Shown: positions 25,105-32,822 of the stretch, in pieces | Layout: every line of letters begins with the position of its first letter | Position numbering within the stretch: position 1 is the stretch's first letter | Source: Jiella sonneratiae | Lineage (GTDB): Bacteria > Pseudomonadota > Alphaproteobacteria > Rhizobiales > Rhizobiaceae | Length of the DNA: 61,588 nt | Assembly: GCF_017353515.1 (NCBI RefSeq) | Contig: NZ_JAFMPY010000028.1 | Coordinates: 1-61,588 of the forward strand | Reading direction: 5' to 3' | Notes under the pieces: model-generated | Seen by the model: the letters and a program-made list of their open reading frames with translations, nothing else | The model's database searches: none | Told to the model about the DNA's origin: nothing | Translations under genes and position numbers: made by a program

Positions 25105-25851
25105 ATGTCGGGACAGTCGCTCGCCGGCCGGGTCGCGCTCGTCACCGGTGCGTCGCGCAACATCGGGCGGGAGATCGCCCGCGCCTTCGCCCGCGAGGGC
25201 GCCGCCGTCCTCGTCCATGCCGCCCGCGACCTCGATGCGGCGAAGGAGACGGTCGCCGCCGTCGAGGCCGAGGGCGCCCGAGGCCTTGCCGTCGTCGCCG
25301 ACCTCGCGGACCCGAAGAGCGCCGCGATCCTTGCCGAGGCGGCGGGCGAGCGGTTCGGCCGGCTCGACGTCCTCGTCAACAACGCCGCGATCCGCCCGGA
25401 AGCGACGATCGACGATCTGACCTACGAGGACTGGCGGCAGGTCATGGCGGTCAATCTCGACAGCGCCTTTCTCGTCACCAAGGCGGTCCTGCCGCTGCTG
25501 CGGAAAGGGGAGGCGGCGGCCATCTGCAACATCGGCGGGCTGACCGGCCACACCGGCGCGCCCCACCGGGCGCATGTGATCGCCGCCAAGGCGGGGCTCG
25601 TCGGGCTCACCAAGGCGCTCGCCCACGAACTCTCGCCGCAGGGAATCACGGTCAACTGCGTCTCGCCCGGTCTCGTCGACACGCGGCGGGCGGGCGGGGC
25701 GCCGAAACATCACGACAGCCGCACCAATCTCGTCGGCCGGCGGGGCGGCGCCGACGAGATCGCCGCCGCGGTCCTCTATCTCTGCGGGCCCGGCGCCCGT
25801 TACGTGACCGGCGAGACGCTGCACGTCAACGGCGGCGCCTATCTGTCGTGA
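25105..25851 (+). CDS. SDR-family protein with altered active site
   Basis: 248 aa from ATG 25105, with GAGGAG 9 bp upstream. The cofactor loop is VTGASRNIGREIA, the structural motif is VNNAAIRPEA, and the C-terminus YVTGETLHVNGGAYLS is standard. At the catalytic position the sequence reads RAHVIAAKAGLVGLTKALAHE: the Lys is kept but the residue four before it is Val, not Tyr. A standard SDR redox mechanism is therefore doubtful. Its stop overlaps the GTG start of the AbrB-family gene (GTGA). The same SDR-AbrB pairing occurs on the other side of the locus. Confidence 0.86.
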   Translation: MSGQSLAGRVALVTGASRNIGREIARAFAREGAAVLVHAARDLDAAKETVAAVEAEGARGLAVVADLADPKSAAILAEAAGERFGRLDVLVNNAAIRPEATIDDLTYEDWRQVMAVNLDSAFLVTKAVLPLLRKGEAAAICNIGGLTGHTGAPHRAHVIAAKAGLVGLTKALAHELSPQGITVNCVSPGLVDTRRAGGAPKHHDSRTNLVGRRGGADEIAAAVLYLCGPGARYVTGETLHVNGGAYLS

Positions 25852-26888
25852 CGCCCCGCGCCGGCCTCCGGCTCTCGGGCGGGCTCGTCTCGGCAGCACT
25901 CGTCGGGATCGCCTTCCATCTGCTCGGCCTTCCGCTCGCCTGGATCTTCGGATCGATGCTCGGTTCGGCGGTCTACGCCAACTGCGTTCCGGGGATCGGC
26001 CGAACCCATCTCATCCGCCGCGCCGGCCAGCTTCTGATCGGCTCGTCCGTCGCCTCGGTTCTCGACGTCGCGACGATCCGCGACGTCGCCGGCTATCTGC
26101 CGGCGATGGTCGCCGCGGCGGTGGCCTCCAACGCCGTCGGTGTCCTGCTCGCCTTGCCGCTCGCCCGTCTCGCGGGCGTCGACAGGCTGAGCGCGCTGCT
26201 TGCCGCACTGCCGGCGGGCATGTCGGAAATGGCGTCGCTGGCGGCCGATCTCGGCGCGCGGGCCGACTTCGTCATGGTGGCGCATTCGCTGCGCGTCGTC
26301 CTCGTGGTGCTGACGGTGCCGGTGCTGATCGGCCTCGACCGCTCGGGCGCGCCGCTGCCAGCCGGGCCGGCGGGCGGAAGCGTCGAGGCGCTGGTCGCCT
26401 GCCTTCTTCTCGGCAGCCTCCTCGCATACGGCGCGAGCCGGATGAATCTCCTCAATCCGTGGATCATCATGCCGATGAGCGTCGGCGTCGCTCTGGTGCT
26501 CGCCGGCTTCCAGCTCGCGGCGATGCCGTCGCCGCTCCTTGCCGCAGCCCAGATCGCCATCGGCTTCTCCCTCGGCACCCGGCTGAAGCGCGAGGACCTG
26601 ACGCGGCTGCCGCGCGCCACCCTGGCGGGGCTCGCGGCGAGCCTTGCTCTCGTCGCCGCGATGATGGTGCTCGCAGCCTTCGTCATGCCGGGCCTGACCG
26701 GCCTCGGTTTCTCCTCCCTGGCGCTGGCGATGGCACCCGGCGGCCTCGGCGAGATGATCGCGACGGCCAAGGCGCTCGGCCTCGCATCGGCGCTCGTCGC
26801 GAGCTTCCAGTTCGTGCGCTCCTTCATGACCAATCTGCTCGCGCCGCTGATCATCCTGAAGCTCGTCGGCCGCGACCGCGGATCGTGA
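25848..26888 (+). CDS. AbrB-family integral membrane protein, second copy
   Basis: 346 aa from a GTG overlapping the SDR stop by 4 bp, so translation is coupled. It has about ten hydrophobic segments in two similar halves: LPLAWIFGSMLGSAVYA early, and NLLNPWIIMPMSVGVALVL in the second half. The SEMASLAADLGARADFVMVAH and GEMIATAKALGLASALVASFQ segments are the paired signatures of this family. It lacks the Arg-rich N-terminal extension of the copy at 12780. A transport or channel function is inferred from topology and from its place next to TctA; nothing is proven for the family. It ends the plus-strand operon, 83 bp before a strong hairpin. Confidence 0.82.
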   Translation: MTPRAGLRLSGGLVSAALVGIAFHLLGLPLAWIFGSMLGSAVYANCVPGIGRTHLIRRAGQLLIGSSVASVLDVATIRDVAGYLPAMVAAAVASNAVGVLLALPLARLAGVDRLSALLAALPAGMSEMASLAADLGARADFVMVAHSLRVVLVVLTVPVLIGLDRSGAPLPAGPAGGSVEALVACLLLGSLLAYGASRMNLLNPWIIMPMSVGVALVLAGFQLAAMPSPLLAAAQIAIGFSLGTRLKREDLTRLPRATLAGLAASLALVAAMMVLAAFVMPGLTGLGFSSLALAMAPGGLGEMIATAKALGLASALVASFQFVRSFMTNLLAPLIILKLVGRDRGS

Positions 26889-26970
26889 CTACGGCGCCGG
26901 CGCCGGCCCGGCCGGGCGCCGGAGCTTCGGCGGGGGCCGGTCTCGGCGGCCTCGGACGACGCGCAGACGA

Positions 26971-27002
26971 AAGGGCCGGACGGGGTGGGCCGTCCGGCCC
27001 TT
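26971..27002. terminator. Strong hairpin terminator after the abrB-like gene
   Basis: AAGGGCCGGACGG (26971-26983) pairs perfectly with CCGTCCGGCCCTT (26990-27002) around GGTGGG. It lies between convergent genes (plus operon ending 26888, minus gene ending 27130). A 97-bp dispersed repeat follows directly. Confidence 0.75.
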
Positions 27003-27014
27003 GCTTCTCGTACG

Positions 27015-27111
27015 GTTTCCGGCAGATCACTTCGTGATGCCGGAAACAAAGACGCTCATTCGCCGCGCGGGCTTGATACAAGCCCCGCTCTGATCGAGCG
27101 GATCTCGTATC
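27015..27111. repeat. 97-bp dispersed structured repeat, copy 1
   Basis: Nearly the same 97 bases recur at 51413-51509. GTTTCCGGCA and TGCCGGAAAC form a 10-bp stem over a TCAC-TTCG-TGA inner hairpin, and a second stem GGGCTTG/CAAGCCC follows. It lies at the 3' end of the fourth mmgE-like gene (minus strand). Confidence 0.9.
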
Positions 27112-27129
27112 ATTCGACGCGGAAATGCG

Positions 27130-28566
27130 TCAGGCGGCGAGCGCCGCCGCGAGCCTGCCGAGATCGGCCATGTCGTCGAGCGAGGCCACCATGTCGACGA
27201 TCGCCTCGCTCTTGTCCTTCGGCCAGCGGGCGAACTCGGCGCAGCCGCGGAACTTGTCGGCGGCCTCGCCATAGGTCATCGGATTGGCCGGCGAGCCCTT
27301 GCCGAAATCGGCCCGGCCCTCGATCGTCCGGCCGTCCTCGAGCGTCACCTTGATGATCGTCGTCATCTTGGCGTAGCCGGCGGCCTCCGCCTCCGGATGG
27401 ACGTGGAAGTTGACGCGTTTGATCATCGCCTGGACGTCCTCGCGCAGCACCGTCTCGTCGGTGAATTCCGGCAGGTTGGCCCGCCCGTCGAGAAGCAGGA
27501 TCGCCATGCAGAATTCCATCGAGAACTTCGCCTGCAGCTCGTTCTTCGGCTGGTGGTGGATCAGCGCGTTCAGCATGTTGTGGTTGGTGCCGACATCGAC
27601 GCTCGCCACCTCCTGCGCCTTGATGCCGTGCTCGCGGATGAGTTCCAGCATCTCGGTCATGCCGGGATGGGTGAGTGAGCCGGAGGGGTGCGGCTTGATC
27701 GAGACGCCCGGATCCGCGAAGCTCCACGGGTTGCCGAGCTTGCCGCGAATGGCGTTGAGGTCGTAGCCGCCGCCATGGGCCTGGAAGAAGCCGCGCGGCG
27801 CCTCGAGGATCTTGTCGGTGGCGCTCCAGCCGAGCCCGGCGAGGTCGCAGGCGACGACGCCGGCTTCCGACGACCGGCCGGCATGGAACGGCTTGGTCAT
27901 GGTGCCGAAGTTCTCCCGCAGCCCGGCGCTCTGGCTGCCGGCGATCGACAGCGCGCGCTGCAGCGTCTCGCGGTCGAAGCCGCGCAGCCGCCCCGCCGCC
28001 GAGGCCGCCGCGAAGGTGCCGCAGGTGGCGGTGGCGTGGAAGCCGTGCTGGTAGTGGCGGGGCGAGATCGCCTCGGCGATCTTGCACTCGACGTCGACGC
28101 CGACGAGATAGGCCGCCAGCATGTCGCGGCCCGTCAGCCCGCGCAGTTCGGCTTCGGCGAAGGCGGCCGGCAGGCAGGGTGCCGTCGGATGGGTGAGGAG
28201 GCCGTAGACCCGGTCCTCGGCGACGGCGAGCTGGGTGTCGTCGTAGTCGTCGGCGTGGATCCCGACGCCGTTGGCGAAGGCGGCGAAGCGCGCCGGCGCC
28301 TTCATCGCCGTGCCGATGACGGTGGCCCCGCCCTTGCCGGCGACGTCGGCGAGATGCTGCTGGACGTAGCGGCCCGACATCGCGACGGACCCCGACAGAG
28401 CGAGACCGAACCCGTCCAGGATCGACTTCTTGGCAAGGTCGATCACCGCCGCCGGGATCGCGTCATAGGTCGTGTCGAGCACGAACTCGGCGACCTCGGC
28501 GGTGAGGCCGGCGCCGATGGACGGATCGCTCTGCGGCGTGAAATGGGTCGGGCTGCGCTGTTCCAT
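27130..28566 (-). CDS. MmgE/PrpD family protein (fourth of four)
   Basis: 478 aa from ATG 28566. Motifs are HADDYDDTQLAVAEDRVYG with LLTHPTAP downstream, GTMTKPFHAGRSSEAG and KPHPSGSLTHPGMTEML. The DDTQLA and LTHP forms match the first homologue (6888-8366), so these two are probably closest paralogues with related substrates. The gene is monocistronic as far as can be seen. Operator F lies about 100 bp upstream, and on its strand contains TTGACA. An 18-bp gap and a structured repeat follow its stop. A carboxylate dehydratase, epimerase or decarboxylase activity is possible from the family. Confidence 0.88.
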   Translation of the reverse strand: MEQRSPTHFTPQSDPSIGAGLTAEVAEFVLDTTYDAIPAAVIDLAKKSILDGFGLALSGSVAMSGRYVQQHLADVAGKGGATVIGTAMKAPARFAAFANGVGIHADDYDDTQLAVAEDRVYGLLTHPTAPCLPAAFAEAELRGLTGRDMLAAYLVGVDVECKIAEAISPRHYQHGFHATATCGTFAAASAAGRLRGFDRETLQRALSIAGSQSAGLRENFGTMTKPFHAGRSSEAGVVACDLAGLGWSATDKILEAPRGFFQAHGGGYDLNAIRGKLGNPWSFADPGVSIKPHPSGSLTHPGMTEMLELIREHGIKAQEVASVDVGTNHNMLNALIHHQPKNELQAKFSMEFCMAILLLDGRANLPEFTDETVLREDVQAMIKRVNFHVHPEAEAAGYAKMTTIIKVTLEDGRTIEGRADFGKGSPANPMTYGEAADKFRGCAEFARWPKDKSEAIVDMVASLDDMADLGRLAAALAA

Positions 28567-28666
28567 CGTCTGTCGAAGATCCCGTCTTGACGGCGGCGGG
28601 CGGCAAAGCGTGGCGCCGGTCCGCAGCCGTCGTTGCAATGCAGGCAGCTAGCGCGGCTTTTCGTCT

Positions 28667-28678
28667 ATTGTCAACAAT
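28667..28678. promoter_or_regulatory. Candidate GntR operator F (ATTGTCAACAAT)
   Basis: Perfect 5-2-5 inverted repeat, 101 bp upstream of the fourth mmgE-like gene; the minus strand reads ATTGTTGACAAT. Confidence 0.72.
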
Positions 28679-28822
28679 TCGGCCGGGCGACGGGTCGTCA
28701 CGCCGAGGCCGCTGCCTTCGTTGAAAGCCCAGCGGAAGGCGCCGACGCGGCTTGCCGCAGGTGCCCGCCCTGCCGGGCCTTAAACCTGGAACCGCATCGG
28801 CGGCAAATTCGCAATTCCCCCG

Positions 28823-28834
28823 ATTGTCAACAAT
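28823..28834. promoter_or_regulatory. Candidate GntR operator G (ATTGTCAACAAT)
   Basis: Identical to site F, 87 bp upstream of the tartrate-dehydrogenase-like gene. Confidence 0.72.
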
Positions 28835-28920
28835 CCTGCCATCATGTACCTCCCATGTCGGTCGCGGGACTGCCTCTCGGCGTCGCGGTACAGGGTCGGC
28901 CCGGAGGGAGGGGAGAACGC

Positions 28921-30009
28921 ATGGCATCCGACAGGGCATCCTACAGGATTGCGGCGATCCCCGGCGACGGCATCGGCGTCGAGGTGATTGGAGCCGGCAT
29001 CGAGGTGCTGGAGGCGCTGGCGCGCCGCGACGGCGGCTTCGCCCTCGATTTCGAGCATTTCGACTGGGGTTCGGCGCTCTACAGGCGGACCGGGCGGATG
29101 ATGCCGGAAGACGGGCTCGCCCGGCTCGCCGGCTTCGACGCGCTGTATTTCGGGGCGGTCGGGGCACCGGACGTGCCCGACCACGTGACGCTCTGGGGCC
29201 TTCGCCTCGCCATCTGCCAGTCCTTCGACCAGTATGCCAACGTCCGGCCGACGCGCATCCTGCCGGGCATCGAGAGCCCGCTGCGCGGCGTCGGTCCCGA
29301 CCGGCTGGACTGGGTCATCGTCCGCGAGAATTCCGAGGGCGAATATGCCGGCCAGGGCGGCCGCTCGCATCGCGGTTTGCCGGGGGAAGTCGCCACCGAG
29401 GTCGCGATCTTCACGCGCGCCGGCGTCGAGCGGATCATGCGTTACGCCTTCGCCCTCGCAAAGGCGCGGCCGCGCCGCAAGCTCACCGTCGTCACCAAGT
29501 CGAATGCCCAGCGCCACGGCATGGTGATGTGGGACGAGATCGCCGCAGAGGTGGCGGCGGACTATCCCGACGTCGACTGGGACAAGGAACTCGTCGACGC
29601 GATGACCATGCGCATGACGCTCAAGCCCGAGACGCTCGACACCATCGTCGCGACCAACCTCCACGCCGACATCCTGTCCGATCTCGCCGCCGCCCTCGCC
29701 GGCTCGCTCGGCATCGCGCCGACCGCCAATCTCAACCCCGAGCGCCGCTTCCCCTCGATGTTCGAGCCGATCCACGGCTCGGCCTTCGACATCACCGGCA
29801 AGGGCATCGCCAATCCGGTCGGCACCTTCTGGACCGCCTGCCTGATGCTCGACCACCTCGGCGAACCCGCGGCGGCCAGCCGCCTGATGCGGGCGATCGA
29901 GCGGGTGACGGCCGACCGGACCTGCCACACGCCCGATCTCGGCGGCAAGGCGACGACGCGCATGGTGACGGACGCCGTTCTCGCGGCGATCGAAGGCGAC
30001 AACGAGTGA
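28921..30009 (+). CDS. Tartrate dehydrogenase/decarboxylase-like beta-decarboxylating dehydrogenase
   Basis: 362 aa. It belongs to the isocitrate/isopropylmalate dehydrogenase family, with the features of the tartrate dehydrogenase branch: IPGDGIGVEVIGAG, VTLWGLRLAICQSFDQYANVRP, VIVRENSEGEYAGQGGR, the catalytic Lys in VTKSNAQRHGMVMWDE, DAMTMRMTLKPETLDTIVATN with the metal Asp residues, and EPIHGSAFDITGKGIANP. Such enzymes act on tartrate, malate or alkyl-malates with NAD and Mn/Mg. It is followed 47 bp downstream by a PdxA-type enzyme of the same broad superfamily, forming a two-gene operon behind operator G. The substrate name is a family guess. Confidence 0.88.
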   Translation: MASDRASYRIAAIPGDGIGVEVIGAGIEVLEALARRDGGFALDFEHFDWGSALYRRTGRMMPEDGLARLAGFDALYFGAVGAPDVPDHVTLWGLRLAICQSFDQYANVRPTRILPGIESPLRGVGPDRLDWVIVRENSEGEYAGQGGRSHRGLPGEVATEVAIFTRAGVERIMRYAFALAKARPRRKLTVVTKSNAQRHGMVMWDEIAAEVAADYPDVDWDKELVDAMTMRMTLKPETLDTIVATNLHADILSDLAAALAGSLGIAPTANLNPERRFPSMFEPIHGSAFDITGKGIANPVGTFWTACLMLDHLGEPAAASRLMRAIERVTADRTCHTPDLGGKATTRMVTDAVLAAIEGDNE

Positions 30010-30056
30010 ACGGAGCGGCCCCTCGCGCCCGCCGCGAAGCCGAAGAGGAGAAGCCC

Positions 30057-31082
30057 ATGGCCGACAGGCCCGTCATCGCGCTCGTGCCCGGAGACTGCAC
30101 CGGCATCGGGCCGGAACAGACAGCCCGCATCCTTGCCGAGGGCCGCGTGGCGGGCGCTGCCCGCCTCGTCGTCGTCGGCGACCGCCGGGTCGTCGAGCGA
30201 GGCGCCCGGCAGGCGGGGGTGACGCTGAAGCTGGTCGACGTCGCCTCGCCACGCGCCGCGCGATTCGCGCCCGGCGAGACGCCGATCGTCGATCTGAAGA
30301 ACATCGACCCGGAAGCGCTGCCGATCGGCGTCGCCGATCCGGAAGCCGGCCGCCTGACCGGCGAGACGCTTGCCCGCGCCGTCGCCTTCGCCAAGGATGG
30401 AGAGGTCGATGCGGTCAGCTTCGCGCCGCTCAACAAGCAGGCGATGTTCCGCGGCGGCTGGCACTTCCCCGACGAGCACAAGATGTTCGCCCATCTCCTC
30501 GGCCATGTCGGGCCGTTCTCGGAGATGAACGTCCTCGAGGGACAGTGGATGACCCGGGTGACCTCGCACGTCTCGCTGCGCGAGGCGGTCGAGCAGGTCA
30601 CCTTCGACAATGTCTGCAAGGCGCTCCGCCTCGCCGACGCGACCATGCGCGGGGCCGGAATCGCGCGCCCGCGCATCGCCGTCGCCGCGCTCAATCCGCA
30701 TGCCGGGGAGGGCGGCCTGTTCGGTCGCGAGGAGATCGAGATCATCGCGCCCGCCGTCGCGGCGATGGCGAAGGAGGGCATCGACTGCAAGGGGCCCTAT
30801 CCGTCCGACACCGTCTATCTCAAGGCCTTTGCCGGCGAGTTCGACAGCGTCACGGCGATGTATCACGACCAGGGCCAGATCGCGACGAAGCTGAAGGGAT
30901 TCAACAAGGGGGTGACGGTGACGGCCGGCTTGAAGACGGTTTTCACCACGCCGGCGCACGGCACCGCCTACGACATCGTCGGCAAGGGCATCGCCGACGT
31001 CGGCGCCTTCGAAAAGGCGATCGAACTCGCCGCGATGCTGGCCGGACGGGCCGCGGAAAGGGCCGCCGCACGCGCCGGCTAG
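30057..31082 (+). CDS. PdxA-family (4-hydroxythreonine-4-phosphate dehydrogenase-like) dehydrogenase
   Basis: 341 aa from ATG 30057, with GAGGAG upstream. Family landmarks are LVPGDCTGIGPEQTARIL, DAVSFAPLNKQAMFRGG, the metal ligands in ALNPHAGEGGLFGREE and MYHDQGQIATKLKGF, and AHGTAYDIVGKGIAD. True PdxA makes vitamin B6 precursor; catabolic PdxA relatives oxidatively decarboxylate other hydroxy acids or diols. Its position behind a tartrate-dehydrogenase-like gene and within a carboxylate locus favours the catabolic role. No DUF1537-type kinase, the usual partner of phosphate-using PdxA2 enzymes, is present in the window. Confidence 0.88.
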   Translation: MADRPVIALVPGDCTGIGPEQTARILAEGRVAGAARLVVVGDRRVVERGARQAGVTLKLVDVASPRAARFAPGETPIVDLKNIDPEALPIGVADPEAGRLTGETLARAVAFAKDGEVDAVSFAPLNKQAMFRGGWHFPDEHKMFAHLLGHVGPFSEMNVLEGQWMTRVTSHVSLREAVEQVTFDNVCKALRLADATMRGAGIARPRIAVAALNPHAGEGGLFGREEIEIIAPAVAAMAKEGIDCKGPYPSDTVYLKAFAGEFDSVTAMYHDQGQIATKLKGFNKGVTVTAGLKTVFTTPAHGTAYDIVGKGIADVGAFEKAIELAAMLAGRAAERAAARAG

Positions 31083-31252
31083 GGTCGGCCAGCGCCGGGT
31101 CCGGCGCACGCGCGGCCGCGCATCGTCGTGTCGCTACGTGTCCCGACAATGGGATGGCGCATTTTCGATAGGGCGGAGCGTCGTTTTGATGCCCCGCCTC
31201 CGGCGCCGTGCCCTAGATCCCGTCGGGTTGGTGTTCGTGGGAGACAGGTAGA

Positions 31253-32107
31253 ATGGGCGGGCAGACGGTCATTGCGGTCCCGGCAGCCGGGGCGATGGGG
31301 GCGGGCCTTTCCGCCCGGCTCGTCCATCGCGGCGCGCGTGTCGTCACTCTCACCGAGGGCCGCTCCGATGGTACCTTGCGGCGCGCAGCGGCGGCGGGAA
31401 TGGAGAGCGTCACGCCGGAGTCCCTCGCCAGAGCGCCGGTGATCCTCTCGGTGGTCCCGCCCGAGGTGGCTCTTTCCACCGCCGAAACCTTCGCCCGGCA
31501 CGTTCCGGCGGGGAGTTCTCCGCTCTATGTCGACCTCAACGCCGTCAATCCCGGGACCGTCCGCGAGATCGAGGCGGTGGTGACGCGGGCCGGCGCGCGG
31601 TTCTGCGACGGCGGGATCATCGGCCTGCCCCCGAAGCAGGCGGCGGGCGAGGAGGGCCCGCGGCTCTACGTTTCCGGCCCCGGCGCGCAGGCGGCGCTCG
31701 ATCTGCGGGCGTTCGGCCTCGACGTCGCGCTACTTCCAGGCGGGACGGGCGCGGCCTCGGGGTTGAAGATGTGCTACGGCGCCCTCACCAAAGGGCTGAC
31801 CGGCATCACCACGGCAATCATCCTGGCGGCGGAACGCGAAGGGCTCGGCGATGCGCTTCACGCCGAACTCGGGCGCAGCCAGGCGGCGCTTCTGACCCGC
31901 AGCGGGACGCAGATCCCGGCGATGTTTCCGAAAGCCTATCGCTGGGTCCGCGAGATGCAGGAGATCAGCGCGTTCCTCGGCGCCGGGCGGCCCGAAGCGG
32001 CGATCTGGGAAAATCTCGCCGACCTCTATGCGCGCCTTGCGACGGATGCCGGTGACAGGGAGGCGGCCGAGGCGTTTCTCGGCCGCGGGTCGGACGCGGA
32101 GCGCTGA
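31253..32107 (+). CDS. NAD(P)-dependent 6-phosphogluconate-dehydrogenase-like protein with DUF1932
   Basis: 284 aa. The N-terminal Rossmann domain starts VIAVPAAGAMGAGLSARL, with the glycine loop AGAMGAGL, and continues with ILSVVPPEVAL and YVDLNAVNPGT, as in beta-hydroxyacid dehydrogenases. The second half (about 180-265) is the DUF1932 helical domain with GLKMCYGALTKGLTGITTA, where the Lys is the probable catalytic residue. It would oxidise a beta-hydroxy acid in the cytoplasm. It lies 170 bp after the pdxA-like gene, possibly under its own promoter; a clear copy of the locus palindrome is not present there. A terminator hairpin follows at 32211-32240. Confidence 0.85.
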   Translation: MGGQTVIAVPAAGAMGAGLSARLVHRGARVVTLTEGRSDGTLRRAAAAGMESVTPESLARAPVILSVVPPEVALSTAETFARHVPAGSSPLYVDLNAVNPGTVREIEAVVTRAGARFCDGGIIGLPPKQAAGEEGPRLYVSGPGAQAALDLRAFGLDVALLPGGTGAASGLKMCYGALTKGLTGITTAIILAAEREGLGDALHAELGRSQAALLTRSGTQIPAMFPKAYRWVREMQEISAFLGAGRPEAAIWENLADLYARLATDAGDREAAEAFLGRGSDAER

Positions 32108-32210
32108 GGGCCGAGCGCTGAGGGCCGAAGGCAGCGGGGAACGGCACGGAGGCGTGCCCGGCCGAAGTGGCGATGGGCTTCGCCGACGCTGCACCGAGAG
32201 CGCAAGCGAA

Positions 32211-32240
32211 AGCCCCGACCGCGGGGGAACGATCGGGGCT
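32211..32240. terminator. Convergent hairpin terminator
   Basis: AGCCCCGA (32211-32218) pairs with TCGGGGCT (32233-32240) around a 14-base loop. It lies between convergent genes (plus gene ending 32107, minus gene ending 32275). No T-run is clear. Confidence 0.5.
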
Positions 32241-32274
32241 CTTCGTCCGGTGCGGGATGCGGAAATCTGGGGGA

Positions 32275-32676
32275 TTACTCCGCGGGCACCAGTTCCGGCG
32301 TCCTCGTCGATGCGGGGGAAGCGAGGAACAGCCAGAGGAAGAGCAGGGCTCCGAGGATGACGATCGGCGCGCCGATCATCAGCAGCAGATTGGGATGGCC
32401 GGTCGCGTCGACCATGATCTTGCCGGCGAGGAGCACGATCGTGCCGATCTCGTAGACGGCGAACTGCACGGTGGCGAGGCCGCGCTCGCGCAGCGCCGGC
32501 CAGGCACGATGGACGAGGCCGAAGAGCATCGAGGCGACGAAGCCGAGCAGCCCGACATGGGCGTGCGACTGGCCGAAATTGAAGTTTCCGCTCGCGCCGA
32601 GCCACGTGCCGAAACCGGCCGCGAAGATCAGCCAGCCGAAACCGGTGGCGACATAGAGCCTGTCGATGTTGCGCAT
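32275..32676 (-). CDS. Small four-helix membrane protein of unknown function
   Basis: 133 aa from ATG 32676. There are four predicted membrane helices: FGWLIFAAGFGTWLG, VGLLGFVASMLFGLVH, QFAVYEIGTIVLLAGKI and LLMIGAPIVILGALLFLWLFL. Two conserved-looking histidines (SHAHVGLLGF and LVHRAWP) recall the haem/copper-binding helices of cytochrome oxidase subunit I-like small proteins; related proteins are usually listed as hypothetical. A respiratory or metal-related role is only a guess. Start choice: an in-frame ATG 13 codons upstream has no better Shine-Dalgarno support, and MRNIDRLYVATGF looks like the family start. Confidence 0.75.
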   Translation of the reverse strand: MRNIDRLYVATGFGWLIFAAGFGTWLGASGNFNFGQSHAHVGLLGFVASMLFGLVHRAWPALRERGLATVQFAVYEIGTIVLLAGKIMVDATGHPNLLLMIGAPIVILGALLFLWLFLASPASTRTPELVPAE

Positions 32677-32822
32677 GGTTGTGATCTCGAGAAGCGCCGA
32701 AACCAACGGGAGCATCCGGGCAACCCAGCCAGCGGATCCGTTCGGCGAGGGCTTCTCTAGACCGCAGCCATTTCGCTATGATTGCGAGTTGTGTTTCGCT
32801 CGCGTTTCGTTTCGCTTTCGAG

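Larger units (their letters stand above)
28567..28920. promoter_or_regulatory. Divergent control region between mmgE-4 and the dehydrogenase-pdxA operon
   Basis: 354 bp without a gene. It holds two perfect locus palindromes at 28667-28678 and 28823-28834, 156 bp centre to centre, one near each divergent gene. A Shine-Dalgarno GGAGGGGAG (28906-28914) precedes the dehydrogenase start. Confidence 0.65.

Noticed and set aside
30057-31082. Vitamin B6 biosynthetic PdxA
   Set aside because: Context is catabolic, and no B6 gene is nearby; kept as PdxA-family only.
31145-31150. GACAAT half-site upstream of the DUF1932 gene as an eighth operator
   Set aside because: Only one half matches; the other half is absent, so it is not counted.
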